A stretch of DNA of 64,000 nt from Lycocorax pyrrhopterus obiensis (GCA_014706295.1 JACSVZ010000016.1:4507168-4571167); one strand, 5' to 3'; counted from the stretch's first letter, positions 1 through 13,517 are shown. Notes: generated from the letters alone by a model not told the origin. Numbers and translations: made by a program.

Positions 1-1019
1 TCAAATGGGTAAGTCTTCTTTCCCACCATTTTCAAAATAGTTGGTACGCACAAGATCTCCCATGAACTAGAAATATAGGGTAAAAAAGACTGAGAAGAGA
101 TGTTACTGCTCTGCACTGGTGCTAATCAGTGACACACCAGCTGTGTAGGAGGCAGCTATTGTAGCTGGGAATCCCATCTTTTGTGATGTTCAGTAATGCT
201 CTGTGTCCAAACATTGGGTATTGTCCTACACAATTCTTTCAATATTAGCTCAAACCAACTAATTCAACAGCTCTATGCCTTCCAACTGGAGTGAAGAAGC
301 TGAAGAACAAATATTATGTATGCCTGAACGCTGAGAACAGGCCTCTTCCTTTCTCACCCATCGTCCTTCTGATCCTTCTGTACAGAACAAAGCTGCTCTG
401 CTGTGGATGTGTCAATACAACCATTTCCATGACAACAGCCTAGGATGTGCCAAATATAGACATTTGACTTCAACAAACAGAGAAGGAAGAGACACATGAC
501 TAGAGGGTGTTCTGCTGCACTGCATTTAAACCCAATTCCTTCCTGATGGCTGTGGGCAAACACTCAGAGAAGAATTAGTGGGGGCTCTTTGGGATACCAG
601 TGCTCTCTCAACCTCATTTCTGCCCCCATGCTCTCTCCTGCTGCAGAAGGCAGGGAGCCAGCTGCCTAGCATCACCCTAAGTTCTCCAACACAGATCCAA
701 ACAGCTGAGCATTAACTGCTGATGAAGAAAGGTTTAAATTTTGTTTCCCCTCCTCATTTTTAAAGAGCTGAGGTTCGTACACTCATTTTATTTCACCAGC
801 CCTGCTTTAAAGATGGAAGACTGCCATAAACAAAGACAACTTCTTCAGTCACTTCAGAAGGATTCACCAGCATTTTTCTTCTCCTAGCCAAGTAAGGTTC
901 ACACAGCAGGAAGGACTCCTGTGGAGCACTGCAAACAGCCTCACTCACTGAAGAAACCCCATTACAGTGCAGAACACGACTTGAGGTCCTTCTGTCAGCT
1001 GCTGCCTTACCATAGACAC

Positions 1020-1138
1020 ATCACAGAATGGGTTGGAATGGACCTTAAAGCTTCCCTAGCTCCAACTCCTGCCATAGGCAGAGATGCCACCAGCTAGGTC
1101 AGGTCGCCCAGGACCCCACCCAACCTGGCCTGGAATAC
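1020..1138 (-). mobile_element. CR1 LINE 3' fragment
   Basis: Read on the minus strand, the sequence ends with the CR1 terminus (CCATTCTGTGAT) and carries the usual words of the CR1 tail: AGGCCAGG, a GGTTGGGTGGGG block, CTATGGCAGGAGTTGGA and the final GTCCATTCCAACCC. This family of 5'-truncated LINE copies is typical of birds and other sauropsids. It has no coding capacity left. Confidence 0.85.
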
Positions 1139-2771
1139 ACTACATGTTATAAGACAAAACACAAGCACCTTGCTCGTCTTGCTGCACTATGGTATCATTC
1201 CAGCACAATGATGATCTAGAACCACGCAGTGTGTGAACTGCACAGGTTTTTAACATCAATCCATTTAAAACAGTGGATTAGTGAAAGACCCACTAAGACA
1301 TTTCCAGCACGGGGCTCTGAGATCCTGAATCAGAGCTATGCAGGGAGCCAGGAAATTCCAACCTGCAGCAGAGTTCAAACTCTTTCTGTGGCCCTTGTAA
1401 GGTACTTGAGCAATGTTTTTGGTCTATGGCCCAGCTCTGTTTTCCTTTTGATTATCTTACAGACAGCACTTAGCAACCCACACAACCCCCTTGTATTTAG
1501 GTTTTATAGGAGAGGAAAACAGAGCAGGAATGTAGGTAATGTGCCTGCCTGCCACAGAGAGATAGTGATTGCCAAAACCCCTTTCCTCACAGCATTCCTA
1601 TCTACTTCCAGACTCTGTGTCAAGGAACTCCCAAAGTCTTGCCACCTCAGGTGCTTTGTCAAGAAGAAAGTAGTTGAGACCAGTGTTTCCAGGAGAAAGC
1701 CCTGTTTTAATGGCAATGCTTTAAATTGTCTAAGAAAATTGTTCAATCAAAACTCTTTGAGCACAACAGGCTGAGCAACAAGAAAAGATACTCACAATCA
1801 AGGGATGTTGTGTTTAAACGGGGCTATCCAGGGAATTTACTCACAAGGGCTCATTCTAACAAGCACACTGGTCTCTCACACAGATTTCTGGGATTAATAA
1901 TTAGAGTATTGCAGCACAAAACTGTAGGCTGCTGTGCCCAACATGGCAGATCCCTTCTGTGCTATGACTCGTTACTTACGGAGTGCTATAAATAGCGGGA
2001 CTGAATGAGCCTGTGCATAGTGCAGGAACCACACACAAGGCTTGCCCGAACAGCACACAGCCTCAGTGCTTTCTAAGGATACTTCAGACAAGGCTTCACC
2101 TTTGCATAAACTATTTGTACAACCAGATCCCTCCCACATGTGCACCAAAGTCTGGTCTGAGGCCATGGTCCAGCTGATATCTGGCATTACTCTCAGAAAA
2201 ACAAAAGCAGCACTGATCGGATGCTCGCACCCCCCGTCCCACTGGCAAGCCTTGCAAGTGCAGAAACATGCAGCAAGAGGCCACAAAACCCTGCCACCGA
2301 CAAAATACCCTGTGCAATTCATACCCTAAAAGAATCAAACACCGCTTCAGAGATTTAGGCACCAAGCACTGTCTGTACACGCACATGTCACCAATGAACC
2401 ATCAGCTACAATATCTGCTGCAATTAAGCAACTCCGTCCTGTCTTGGCTTCTCAAAGCTTCCTCTCCAGCTATGTGCTCAGCTGATCAATAGGAAGCAAC
2501 TTGTGAATCCTGCAGTGATCCAACTGTCAGCAAACCCTGGCCCTCAGGACTAAGGCAGGAAAAATTTGCTTCTGCTTTGTGTTTTTGAAAAATTTCATCT
2601 CCCTACCTGCCTTGCCAAAGAAAGCACCTGACAGATAAAGCTGCAAATGTGATACCAGTTGCTTTGCTACCCACAGGCAGAAAGATGATCATTAAGGTGG
2701 TTAGGAGTCCAGAAAACACACCGCATTAAACACAGCCAGGACTCCAATGCAAACAACACTGCAAGGTACAT

Positions 2772-3180
2772 GTGGAGGTACTGGAGTGGGTCCAGCTAAA
2801 GGTCAGGTGTGTTTAAGGCATTGAAGCACCTGACGTACACAGAGAGGCTGAGAGAGCTTGGACGCTTCAGCGTGGAGAAGAGGAGGCTCAGGGAGATCTT
2901 AACAATGTGTACATGTACCTCATGAGGGAGGTGTAGAAGACATAGATTCTGATCTGGTGGCCAATAAAAGGACAAGAAGAAATAGATATAAACCAAAGTA
3001 CAGTAAAATCTATTCCAATATAAACTTTTTTTGCACTCAGGGTAGGCATAGCCTGAAAGAGGTTGCAGAGTCTCCATTGCTGGAGATACTCAAACTTGAC
3101 TGCTCATGCAGGTGACCCTGGTTAGAGCATGGGAGTAGGACTAGACAGCCTCCAGTGGCGCCTAAAGCATTCTGAGATTC
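2772..3180 (+). mobile_element. CR1 LINE 3' fragment, about 0.4 kb
   Basis: Recognisable CR1 landmarks occur in order: ACTGGAGTGGGTCCAG, GAGAGGCTGAGAGAGCTTGG, GTGGAGAAGAGGAGGCTCAG, a degraded middle, then TTGCTGGAGATACTCAAACTTGACTG and the tail GACTAGACAGCCTCCAGTGG ending near ATTCTGAGATTC. Divergence and internal gaps indicate an old copy. Short open frames here are remnants, not genes. Confidence 0.85.
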
Positions 3181-6100
3181 AGGCTGGGAGGAAGACCTGT
3201 TTAGAAGCCCTCAAGCAAAACCAGAAACTTCTACAGCAGGTAAAATTTTCAGGAGTAGCCCACGGCAGAGGATGCTTCAGCTCTCCAGGAGTCTGGAAAC
3301 CAGAGCATGATTAAAGAAAATCAGCATCAATCATACAATTCAGCTTCCTCACAAAGTGTAGTCGTGCAGGGGGAAACTTCCATCCTCCCTGCTGCCTGAT
3401 CAGAGAAGGGAAAAGGATCAATGCTCCAGCCAGCACAGCAAGCCACACAAGCCAAGGTGCCATTAAAAACATTTGTCATAAGGTTGGGAAGTAACTGGAA
3501 GAAGTTACTCCTGCTCTAACCTGCTTCCAGTTTGCACCTAGCCAAGACTCGTCTTCCTCTGAGCACTTAGGAATTGCTGAACTGCCCCTTCTTTGCTTAG
3601 TATGAAAAAGGAATTGGGTCACAGTCAGCTGTGAAGTTAAAGCACTGGTGCCACTGCAAGTCAGGGAACACCTCAAGAGAAGTGAAAAGCCGAAGAATGG
3701 GTGCCTGGTCCTCTGACAAATGGGCAGAATGGTTCTCCTCTTCCCTATATTTGCACAATATTCCCCAAAAACCATAAATCATCCTCTGTTTTTTCTTATT
3801 GCAACTGGAAAAATCTTTGCAATCATGATGCCTTTTTCAAAAACGAAAACTGAAAGAAAGAAAGGTAGCACCTGAGAGGAAGACAGAATACCAGGTTGCA
3901 GGTCCCACCTTTATTCAGAAAAAACCCATGTACTTGGCCAAGCAGCCTTTCAGGACTTTGACGCAGCAGTGCTCACACTCATCTACATTTGTGATTTCAG
4001 AGACATCCAGAAGGATTTAGATGAGTCAAGACTAATGACCTGGCCATAATTAATTCAGTGTATTTTTAAATAATTCTGTTCAAGTGTCAAGTCACAGGCT
4101 TGAAACACTGTGACATTTCTTTTTCTTACCCTTGGAAGTATTTTCTTTTTCTTCTGAAATCTAAGTTCTCCAGATCTGAGGAGTTATCTGGATTAGACAA
4201 TCACAAGTGGCTGCCTAAAAGATGCATATGCTGTCCTACATACAATTACACTGGAGACTTCCTCTAGTGGCTCAAAGATGATGGTCAATTGGCATTTGGG
4301 GGCCAAGCAGAAGTCCCCAGCTATGCAGCGTGTGCTCTCAAGTGAGCCAGAAAAAGCAGCATGAACACAGGTGAGCATTATACCACCAACTGTGACTACA
4401 GATGCACAGAAGAAAACTTGACCAACCCCCCAGAACTCAGCCTATGCAGAGTACTGACAGTAAGACAGCATGAAGTAGGACTGCCAGGCCCTAGATTTAT
4501 GACAGAATAGAGATTGTGGTGAAGCTCAGAATTGGGACCAAAAATAGCCCAAATTAAATTATTTTGTGCTCTCCAAAGAGAAATGACAGATCCAATCAAC
4601 AAGTTTCAGTACAGATGGGTTCTGCATATTTTTAATTTATTCAGGCTTTTAAGGCTGATAAGAATGCCACATTTCAAATTGATCCAAATCCACTGTTTTC
4701 GGGGTATTAGTAACGCTGTGTTTTCATAATAAACTCTCTTAAAAGGTTTATTGTCAAAGCTTCTTTCAGGCATGCAGAGTAGGTTTTTGCCTTGAGCAGG
4801 ATGTACCGTCAGTGACCTCAAGCTGACACGCAGCTCTGCTCAGGGAGAGGGCCCTCCTGCCAGAGCACCAGGCGAGTCAGCAGGAGCTGAGCCAACCCAG
4901 TGCTTCAAACAACAGCTCCAGCATCCAGGCTGTTATTCTCTTATCCAGGTCACTCTGTATTGTCAGAAACTGAGACGATTTCAATACAGACACACAACAG
5001 AATCTATGAGCAGTTTGCCTGGTGTAGGACTGCAAACAGCCCAGTGCCTTACTCTTGGATCGTACACCTCCTGCAGCACCCGGCTGTCATCTCCCACCTG
5101 CGGGCACTGCACAGCTGGAACTGAGCTCACATCTGAACACTGCAGGTGTGTATTTTTCGGATGAACTCTGAACTGGCCTCCTGAGCACACAGGGCTGCTG
5201 GCTCGTGTGATTCTCTAGAGCTGCACTGTGTCCCAGACCAGGCAGTGTAACAGAGTACGGTCGCTTCCCTGAGAGCCAGCGAGAGAAGTCACAGCACAGA
5301 AGCAGCTCCAGCAGCCCTTGGGGTGCTCCTGTTCAGCAGATGAGACTGATTCTCACTGCTTCCTGCACCTTCCTGCTACAGCTGAGCCTTCGGTTTCCAA
5401 ATAGCTTGTGCTGGGTTTGTTTAAATTCAATAATTATGTAGACAGCTTTTCCTCCTTTGCACTTGCATGTGCCTTGACATCTGTAAAGACCCCTGCAAGG
5501 AACAACGTTAATGACAGCTCCAAAACAAGGAGCCGTGGCCCATAGGTGCATAGGCCCTGTCTGTAGTCTTCCTTTGCCTCTCAGAACACTCCAGGAACTG
5601 CAGTTTCTAAATGCCAAGGATGTCTTTTCACATGTATGTTCGAGTAGTGATCTTGGCTCATAAAGAACTGAGAGCATTTCACACCTGGCCTGGAAAGATT
5701 CCATTGGCCCAGGGAGAGCACAGTAGCTTAATCCTACCCATTAGAAGAGATAATTTTGTGTTGACATTGAAACCTCCTAGCACGCTGCCTTCTTTTCCTG
5801 CATTTTTAGGGACACTTCAATTTAAAAAAAAAAGAAAAGAGCCCAATTCAAAACTAGTTCATGGAAGCTATTTCCATTAGCCAAAAGGAAAACTTGCAGT
5901 TTCACTCCCACATAGAAATAAATCTCTGCCGGCTGTTTTGAAAACATCATTAGTCTTATCTATCTTTATTCTCAACATGAAACATTCTGGTGCCATTATA
6001 ATGTGGGGTTTTTTCCATTTTAAAGAAAGTAAAAATAAAATCAAAATTCTGCATTTACCTCATGTTCCTGACACAAAAACTTCATTTTCAAGTTATTTTA

Positions 6101-6338
6101 TAAATACTTACATGTAATTTACCTTCCAAAGCAAGAGGATGGTACCATGTACCTTAACAATACATTTGAAATGGATTTCAAATTATTGTTTAGGCATTTA
6201 TCAGATCCTTTAAGAAGGGTTCTGAAAGCAACCTTAGCCGTTGGAAGACAAAAAAAAAAAATTAGAGCCCACACCTAGAAATGCTTGTTTTTGAGAAACC
6301 TCACTGAGGAATGTTCTAAGCTTAACTAATGAATAACT

Positions 6339-6410
6339 GTGTGTATGTGTACACATATATTTGTATTTATATATGTGCGTGTGTGTATATATATATACAC
6401 ACACATGCAC
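6339..6410. repeat. GT/AT/AC microsatellite with a perfect 26-bp palindrome
   Basis: Alternating purine-pyrimidine tract made of GT, AT and AC units. Positions 6379-6404 read (GT)4(AT)5(AC)4, a perfect inverted repeat able to form a cruciform or left-handed DNA. Confidence 0.95.
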
Positions 6411-6676
6411 TCAAATATGAGGCAAAAAGATAATTCAACAGAGTAAGAACAAGAAGGATATTCAAAACAGTTGCGTACTCAGCTGCCTTTAGCGCTTGAT
6501 TTCCCTCCTATTCTACGACCACTTGCCAGCCTTCATCCTGCTGGAGGCCACAGAATGCAGGAATCAGCTGCACGTGGGGTGGTGCATTAGAGCATCCATA
6601 AGCACTCCCTGGGATACAGCACAACTTGGAAATGGCTCAATTACTCCAGCAAAGCAATTACTCTGTACTCCAAGGC

Positions 6677-6701
6677 AAAAAAAAAAAAAAAAAAAAAAAA
6701 A
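6677..6701. repeat. Uninterrupted A25 run
   Basis: Twenty-five consecutive A residues. It could be the tail of a small retroposed insert from the plus strand, but the 200 bp before it match nothing I recognise, and no target-site duplication was evident. Confidence 0.9.
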
Positions 6702-8665
6702 TTTGTGCTCTTATGAGCCAACATCATAGTCCAGGGAATCTCTTGCTCCCTGATTAGCTGGGATTGAGAATAACAGCAGCAAAGCTCTGTACCTGTTTAG
6801 GCAAATACACCCCGAGGTATATTTGCAGTGAGAGCTGCCAACACTTGGATGTTCACACAATGTAATCCAAGACAGTTAACCAAGTGCAAACGATGTTCCT
6901 ATCAGCTTACACCCAGGCTACTGTCTCGCTTTCATGTGCAGACACACCACTTTAGGAGTAGCTTTTTTAGAATGGCGCAGCCACTGAAGGCATTCGGTAT
7001 CCAAGAAGACAGCTCATCTTGAGACTTTGGGCTTGCTCAGACCGATATTGTGTGCAGTCCAGCACACTCAGCTTGTTCCTGGCACTTTTAAGCAAATCAC
7101 TGAACTAGTTAGCTGGTTTAACAAACATCAGACCACAAAAGGATTTTGAGATGAGACAGGATTCTAATTAAATTAGAAGCCTCCACAGATAATTACTGAC
7201 ACTCAGAAGAGGGCTGTACTTCTCTAATCCTTCAAAGACACTTCTCATGATTCAGATGAATTGGTGAACAAGACCTTAGTAGGGAATAAGCTTAGTTACA
7301 GACAAGCTTAGTGATTTAAAGGCTACATCCTGATGGTGAAGGACAGGCGTGATTGTTCCCTACATTGTTTAACTTAACTAACTGCTAAGCAGCCATGTCG
7401 AAGCTGCATCATGTGCAGGCAGCAAGTACACACATTCTTGACCACTGGGCATAGACACTATTTGCCAGCACATGTTCTAATCTATTTCTGCTGCTTTTTT
7501 ATCTACATGAACTAGACCCGGGTAATGCAAATGAAAAGGTACATTCAAGTTACTGCCAGCCTTTGCATGTCTACCTAAAGGTAGAGAAGAAAGGAAGGGG
7601 CAGGTAAGCTTCATGGTACCACCTCGTTCCCCCTTGCCTTCACTCTCTTAGACCGTGCTAGTTTCCTGCTGCAAGAGTTGTGATGCTGGCAGTATTCAAA
7701 TCAGGTGGCTTAAAGCTGTTTCACTTCCATGCAGAAAAACAGCAGCAACTGAAGCTTGGATATATCCTAAAGAAGTGTTGGTCTGAAAGGCTACTCTAAA
7801 GGTAACTGAATCTTTGAGAAAACACAGCCTTAGAAGTTGGCATATTCCTCAGCAAAGGGAATAGTGATCACCATCTAAATGTTCTTCATGGGAGTTGTTT
7901 CGAAGGCAGAGAAGGAAAAGGATGAAGATGGTGTACCTGTGACACCTGGGGAAGTATCACAGGCAGTGCTCCAAAGATTTATCTTTTCCTGCTGCAACCA
8001 CAGCATCAGCAAAGATTGGAGTGTTTATCTCTGGTAGGCACAGGTGCTAATCTGTGCCTAACGGGGACATGAGAATAAGCATTTACTCATTTTGAAACAA
8101 AAAAAATCTCAAGGGAAAGTCAACTGGAACCACCCCCTCAAAACATTAACATGTAATTAGAACTCCAAAGCAGCTGAACTTACAAAATCTGGTTCTGCTG
8201 CAAACAGAGGTGTAGAAACATGATCAGACTTCCTACCTACATTAACACTACTTTTTGTTCCCTTTAATGGAAAACCATGATGCTAGAGGATACTTTGCAC
8301 CGAAAAACCATTTCTCTAAGTGTACTAAATGTGTTAGGTGGCCAAGTTTACACACATTTAGCATTGACTGAGATTCCCTTTACTGGAATGAACTCAACCA
8401 CTTATTAAAATAGATGCCCTCACTATTTGAATGTGATACCAAGTCACAGTTCAGCAACACTCAACATGCTATATGGAAGATGTATTTTCAACTAAGAAAT
8501 ATTTACTTAAGTTTTAGGACAGCTCACTAATTCAACCAAGAGATTTTCATTCTGTAATTCTTCCTCAAAAGTTCAGGATTGCCCTTAGGTTTAACCTAAC
8601 CATACCACTCACCATTACAAATGAATCCACACAGAGAGAAAAATCAGAGTTAATTTAGCATGGAT

Positions 8666-8685
8666 TGTTGTTTGTTTGTTTGTTC
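8666..8685. repeat. (GTTT)n short microsatellite
   Basis: About four tandem TTTG/GTTT units within an AT-rich intron stretch. Confidence 0.85.
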
Positions 8686-11600
8686 TTAAATCCATTGATT
8701 ATTTGTTCAGAAGAGGAGTGGAAGTTATTCTGGCAGGCGACACAGAATATATGAGGGAACACATAGGACACGTTACAGTGCAAGCAGTGAATCCAGCTGA
8801 AACATCCCAGCTCACAATTTGCCAAGGTAAGGGTGAAACACAACGTTGACATGCTGCACTGGATGCTTTGAGGCACTCACTTTTTTTTCCTCCCTGCTCT
8901 CCTTTGGATGCGTTCTGAAGCAATTTGAACCTTAAATCAATCTCCCCTTGTGTGACCTCTAACTCTTGCTGACTGAGTGACCCTAGAGAAAGAAGGGTCA
9001 GTGGAATTATGCACTGCAGTCCATGAACGCAGCTGAAGACATCAGTACCAAAAAGACAGGGCTAGGGGAAGAAAAATGAAAAAGAAAGGGCTCAAAAGAG
9101 AATCTCTTGCCAAACAAGAAAGACGTAAAACATTCGCCACAGCTCTATTACTGGCTCTCTCATCAGCCACAACAATGAAATGAATGACTTGGAAAAAACC
9201 TTCCTTAAAACCCCACAATTTTCTTTTTAAGCTCTGAATGAAGAAAAAAAACCTCCACACCCATGCTTCATGTTTTCTTGTTTGTTTAAAGGCCATATTC
9301 CCAAGGGCAGTAGATGAGCATATCTGCATATTAGGAGCCACAAATCTGTGCAGAGGCGCACTGAAGTGTAGCCTGTACAATTAAATTGCTACATATGCAC
9401 AAATACACAGAGGATCACAGGGAAACTATGGCAACCACTGGTCCTCCAGGTTGTGATTCCCCCTTTGTCCCTACCTTTCTTTGCTCTTCCAGTTCTCCCC
9501 AACTTGGACAAGAAAAAGAATAAACACAAGTATTAATGAGGTTGGGATTGGAGCTGCAACAAAGGAGCTGGAAAAGCAAAGAGAGCTGCTCCCAGGCTTG
9601 AATCTGGAAACATTCTAAAGGAGAACTTTTCAGTGGAGTTGTACAACAGTGATGAATGGGATAGAGGTGGCATGAGCCTGGGGTACAGAGTCTTGCCTAG
9701 GAAACCAGGGTTAGAGCACCCACAGTGCCACTGAATCACTTGCTGGAGCACTGTCACAACTGACTTTTAATTTGGATGCCTTGAAGGTTTTTGCCCAGCT
9801 GAGATACTTACGGCCCAATTTGCAGAATTGCTGAGCCATCCCAGCTCCCAGTCCTTTTTTCACGGGAGAACTGGACTGGCCAAACACTTGGACACTGCTC
9901 ATAAGTATTTAAAAATAGCAAGGATACTGTCCAAGCATCAAACTGTACCTTTTTATCTATCGTAAATCATGCTTTGAAAGTCTTTTGGGCCCTCTGTGAG
10001 GGTTATTGATGCTTGTGAAGTCCTCTGGCATCCTCAAACGGAGAGCCTGGTAGAACAGCAAAGCATTCTCTATTTTCATGTTTATATTTAGCTTCAGGGA
10101 GAAGGGCCTTCTCATGTAAGGTAGCGTTTATTGACATTTAGACCAGAAATGCCACGCACTGATACTAAAAAGCAGTAGATTTTTTTCACTTCCTGCAAGC
10201 CTGAACCATGTTTTTTGCATAGTTGTATTTCAAATGGCATTTGCACAGAAGTTTATGCTGTAACACCAGGTCTTTTCTCTTTCAATAGTCACATTAACTT
10301 CCCCTCTTAATCAATATATTACAACAAGGCCAACCCCAAACCAAAAGGAATTGTACTTCATGACTGACTGCAGAGGAAGATAACTAACCAAAGACAGCTT
10401 TTGCTGCCGTGAACCTCAGAAAACTCTGTCTTTTCTACACAGGGGATGCCAATTTGTATTTCTGAAATCACACATTGTCAAATGTATACATACATAAACA
10501 CACATACACCTCTGTCTTTTCACTTCCTCGGAATCTAAATTATGTAAAAGAAAAACTCAAATGGATGCATTCCAATCGTACCTCCCACCTTCTTTTCACC
10601 TCCACTTTTCAGTCATTTAAATCTGGTTTATTTCTAATCTTCCCTGAAGTCTTAGACGGCAACAGGCTCAGTATGAAGATCCCTACAGAAAAGCTTATGT
10701 ACACACAGCGGGCAGAAATGCAAAACCCTCTCCTCCAAGTCCACCTATCCAGCCTTAAGGTCGCTACTGGAAATGCAGAATCCCTTTCAAATAAAGAGCC
10801 TGACTCATCTCAGACCTTTTTTAATGCAACCTTGGGCACTTCATAGTGCTTCCACACAGTCTGTACTCTTTTTTTCCCCCTAACTTCTTGATGTATCACA
10901 CAGAAAGATGCTGGAGGCTCTCTTCTCCTCTGAGGACAGAACATTGCCACACATTTTAGTTGCCACTTCTCTCATGCATTGCCAGCTGCTACTGCTCCTG
11001 CTGGTTTTTTTTTCCTTGGGCTTTCTGTTTGGGTTTTTTTGGTTGGTTTAAGTAGAGTATTAAATTTTACCATTCAAAAATGTTATTTAACACAAGCTTT
11101 AAAGAAATCCTGCCTCACTCCTCAGACAGGCAATTGACATTGATAGAGAGGAGCAGTTCTACCACAGCGTTCGAAGTTTAAGCCAAAGAAGACTTCTGAC
11201 AGAAGAATCAAAACAAAATAAATTCCTCCTGGTGATCCATTGCTCTCGAAGTTTAATCCTAATTCTGACCTGAATTTTGTCAGTAGGTAGAGACAAACTG
11301 CTCAGAAATCTTTTGCACATGAGAAGATACCTACCACAGTATGTTGAGGCAGCAAGGAGTCTGAAATGCAGTGATCTGCTTTTATTATCATAGTTATATA
11401 TCAATACTGTAATTATGAAACTTAATTTGGTTTTTCCCTGTCCTCAGTCTGTCTCCATACCATTTTCTATTCCATTTCCTCTCATCTCTGTATTTCCTGC
11501 TAAATGCATGTAGCATCCACAAAATGACACCATGCCTCACAGCCTTGGGAGCAGGACTGTTGTGGAAATGAAAGAGCATTTAGAAAAACAAACTTAATTT

Positions 11601-13117
11601 CAAAGCCTGCTTGTGCTACCAACCTTACTTCTTCTGTATCACTGTACACCATTTGTTTCTACTGACCTGATTAAGCTCAAGAATGTATCCAGGGAGGGCA
11701 GCTGACAGCAAACCCTGTAACCCTGGGACAGAACTACCACTGCAGCCCCATGCGCAACTCTGAGCGGGAGTTGGCAAAAAGACCCTGTACCAGACTTACT
11801 TTATGCCAATGTCAGAGCATGCTGGGGTTAATCTGCATTCCCAGTTAAAGAGAAAATAGCCAGCAGGTGCTACTGAGATGCAAAAGCACGTCATCTTGTA
11901 CTTGCAGCCCAGATCTTTCCCCAAAACAGAGCACCAATGGCTTGATCTCACCCTCAGCTTTTTTTCCTGTCCCTGGACTCTCAGGACGTGCTGTGGGTGT
12001 TTAGTGCTTCTTGGCCACCTAGGAGGTGTGGTGTGCGGGGTGGAAAGCCAGGGACACTGGCCACCCTGCTGTAGCCCTTTCCTGTATGTTTGTGCAGTTA
12101 CTCACGCTTCAGCAGAGACTCCAGAGCAGCAATGGAGATTTTATTAAACAGCTCCAAATCTACAGTAGCAGACGGAATGATAAAACCTTTCAATAATTAA
12201 AAGTACACACAGCTAAAGCAGATTACACAGAACTGCACCCTAAATTCTTCCCAAGCCTTGATTCCAGCTGGTAGCACTGGGTATTTTTACTAAGGAAATG
12301 GCAATCACTGGTGGCCTTGAAGGCACTTGTCTGAATTTATCTAAGAGAGGAACTAATTTACTGCAGCTCCATTAAAAATCTCTCTAAACAGCAACAGCTG
12401 AACAGCTCAGCAGTCATTGGCCGTTAACATCATTGCCAGGCTCCTTTGCTAGTATCAGCTGGGAATAAGAAAGCTGCTTTACCATGCTTGCAGTTCAGAC
12501 ATTCAAACCCTAAATAGGCACATCAGTAACTAAAAACCAGAATGCCACATCCAGACAGGCTGAGTCAGAACAGGTCCAGGCTACGTGAACCTGCTTCCAA
12601 AATCTCTAGTTCAGAAAGACATTAAATAATGGATGGGAAAGCAAAAACTGAACTTGAGCAGCTGGCTCAGGGAACTGCCTTTCCCTCCTTCAGTGCACAG
12701 CAGTGCAACCCTACCTAGCCCTCATCTGCTGCACAGCACTCGCCTGGGCATTTTCTAGAGGCAGTGATACTCTCTACACTGGAATTTACACAGAGAAATG
12801 TCAACTCTAACATTCAGCTCTATATGACTAAGCTGAAACGAGAAATGTTCCAAAAGGCAAGGACAGCTTTAATCAGGTAGAAGCCTAAGCACTCTTTCCA
12901 AAGCTATTAAAAACCTATTTCTTCCCTCCTGACTTTAGAAGTCTATTAAGGGTCTATGTTGTTTTGGTTTAGGTTTAAGTCTGCAGAGGGTATAGCTAGC
13001 AAACACTGAATACTTTGGTTATTTTTCAAGACTAAGAGGCTGCATTTCCAAATTATATACTTTTTCCAGAAGGCTTGGTTTGGTTTCTCAAGGTCAGTGC
13101 AATATCATAGAGCAGTT

Positions 13118-13155
13118 AAAAAAAAAGAAAAAAAAAAAGGAAAAAAAAAAAGAAG
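13118..13155. repeat. A-rich tract (U-rich on the gene strand) next to a splice donor
   Basis: Three A runs of 8-11 bases separated by G or GG. On the gene (minus) strand the RNA would be almost pure U from about 10 to 47 nt after the donor at 13165. Confidence 0.9.
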
Positions 13156-13165
13156 AGCCCCTTAC

Positions 13166-13517
13166 CTGTGGCAGAGTGAAGACTCTCCAAGCTCCAGTAC
13201 CTGGACAGGACGCCTCTCATGCCACCACCACCACACACCACCCCGCTGCTGTCTGAATCCGAGCCCGGCGAGAGCCCGGAGCTGCCACTGCTGCTGCAGT
13301 TCTCCCCGCTGTGCGCCCCGCTGGACTCGCTGGGGCACTGCTGGGTCCTCATGCAGGCGGGTGAGAGGGCGAGCCAGGGGCTCTGCGCTGCTGCGGGAGG
13401 AATCGGGCAGCGCGCTCCGCAGCGGCTCCCGGGGCAGCGGTACCTGGCAGCGCCGGCTGAGCACTGAGCTGGATTCCGACCCTCCTCTCCGCTTGCCTCG
13501 ATGCATCCTGACATCAT
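13166..13517 (-). CDS. SPATA13: Alternative first coding exon, short isoform
   Basis: The minus strand is open from an ATG at 13517 (an in-frame TAG lies a few codons upstream) to a consensus donor GCCACAG|GTAAGG after 13166. It ends after one base of a codon, exactly like the APC-binding-region exon, so both can splice to the same downstream exon. The terminal peptide MRGVLSRYWSLESLHSATG resembles the ARFWSLESLH start that I recall for short human ASEF2. Three in-frame ATGs exist: 13517, 13352 and 13220. Only the one at 13220 has a G at -3 (ggtggtggcATGA), so the shortest protein start is preferred. The preceding 99 codons (Ser/Gly-rich, GSDSDSSG) may then be 5' UTR or a longer N-terminus. 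No convincing acceptor lies upstream, which fits a first exon. Coordinates give the maximal ORF. Confidence 0.72.

Larger units (their letters stand above)
1..13165 (-). other. SPATA13: Intron downstream of the short-isoform first exon (runs off the left edge)
   Basis: No coding exon was found on either strand. I looked specifically for SH3 (AEALWDHV, DWWWG) and DH/PH coding words on the minus strand and saw none. Besides the two CR1 copies and simple repeats listed separately, it appears to be unique AT-rich intronic DNA. The open frames in this stretch lack splice context and protein-like composition. Confidence 0.7.

Noticed and set aside
1229..1774. Plus-strand open frame of 181 codons
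   Set aside because: Unbiased composition, no recognisable domain and no splice or promoter context; consistent with chance in intron.
1..13165. SH3, DH or PH exons of the GEF
   Set aside because: Searched on the minus strand for the family's characteristic words (AEALWDHV, DWWWG, FPASFVRL) without success; they must lie left of the window.
13162..13506. Alternative minus-strand frame (114 codons) over the short-isoform exon
   Set aside because: It runs through the donor, gives Arg/Gln/Trp-rich nonsense and lacks the WSLESLH motif; the frame ending in phase 1 is preferred.
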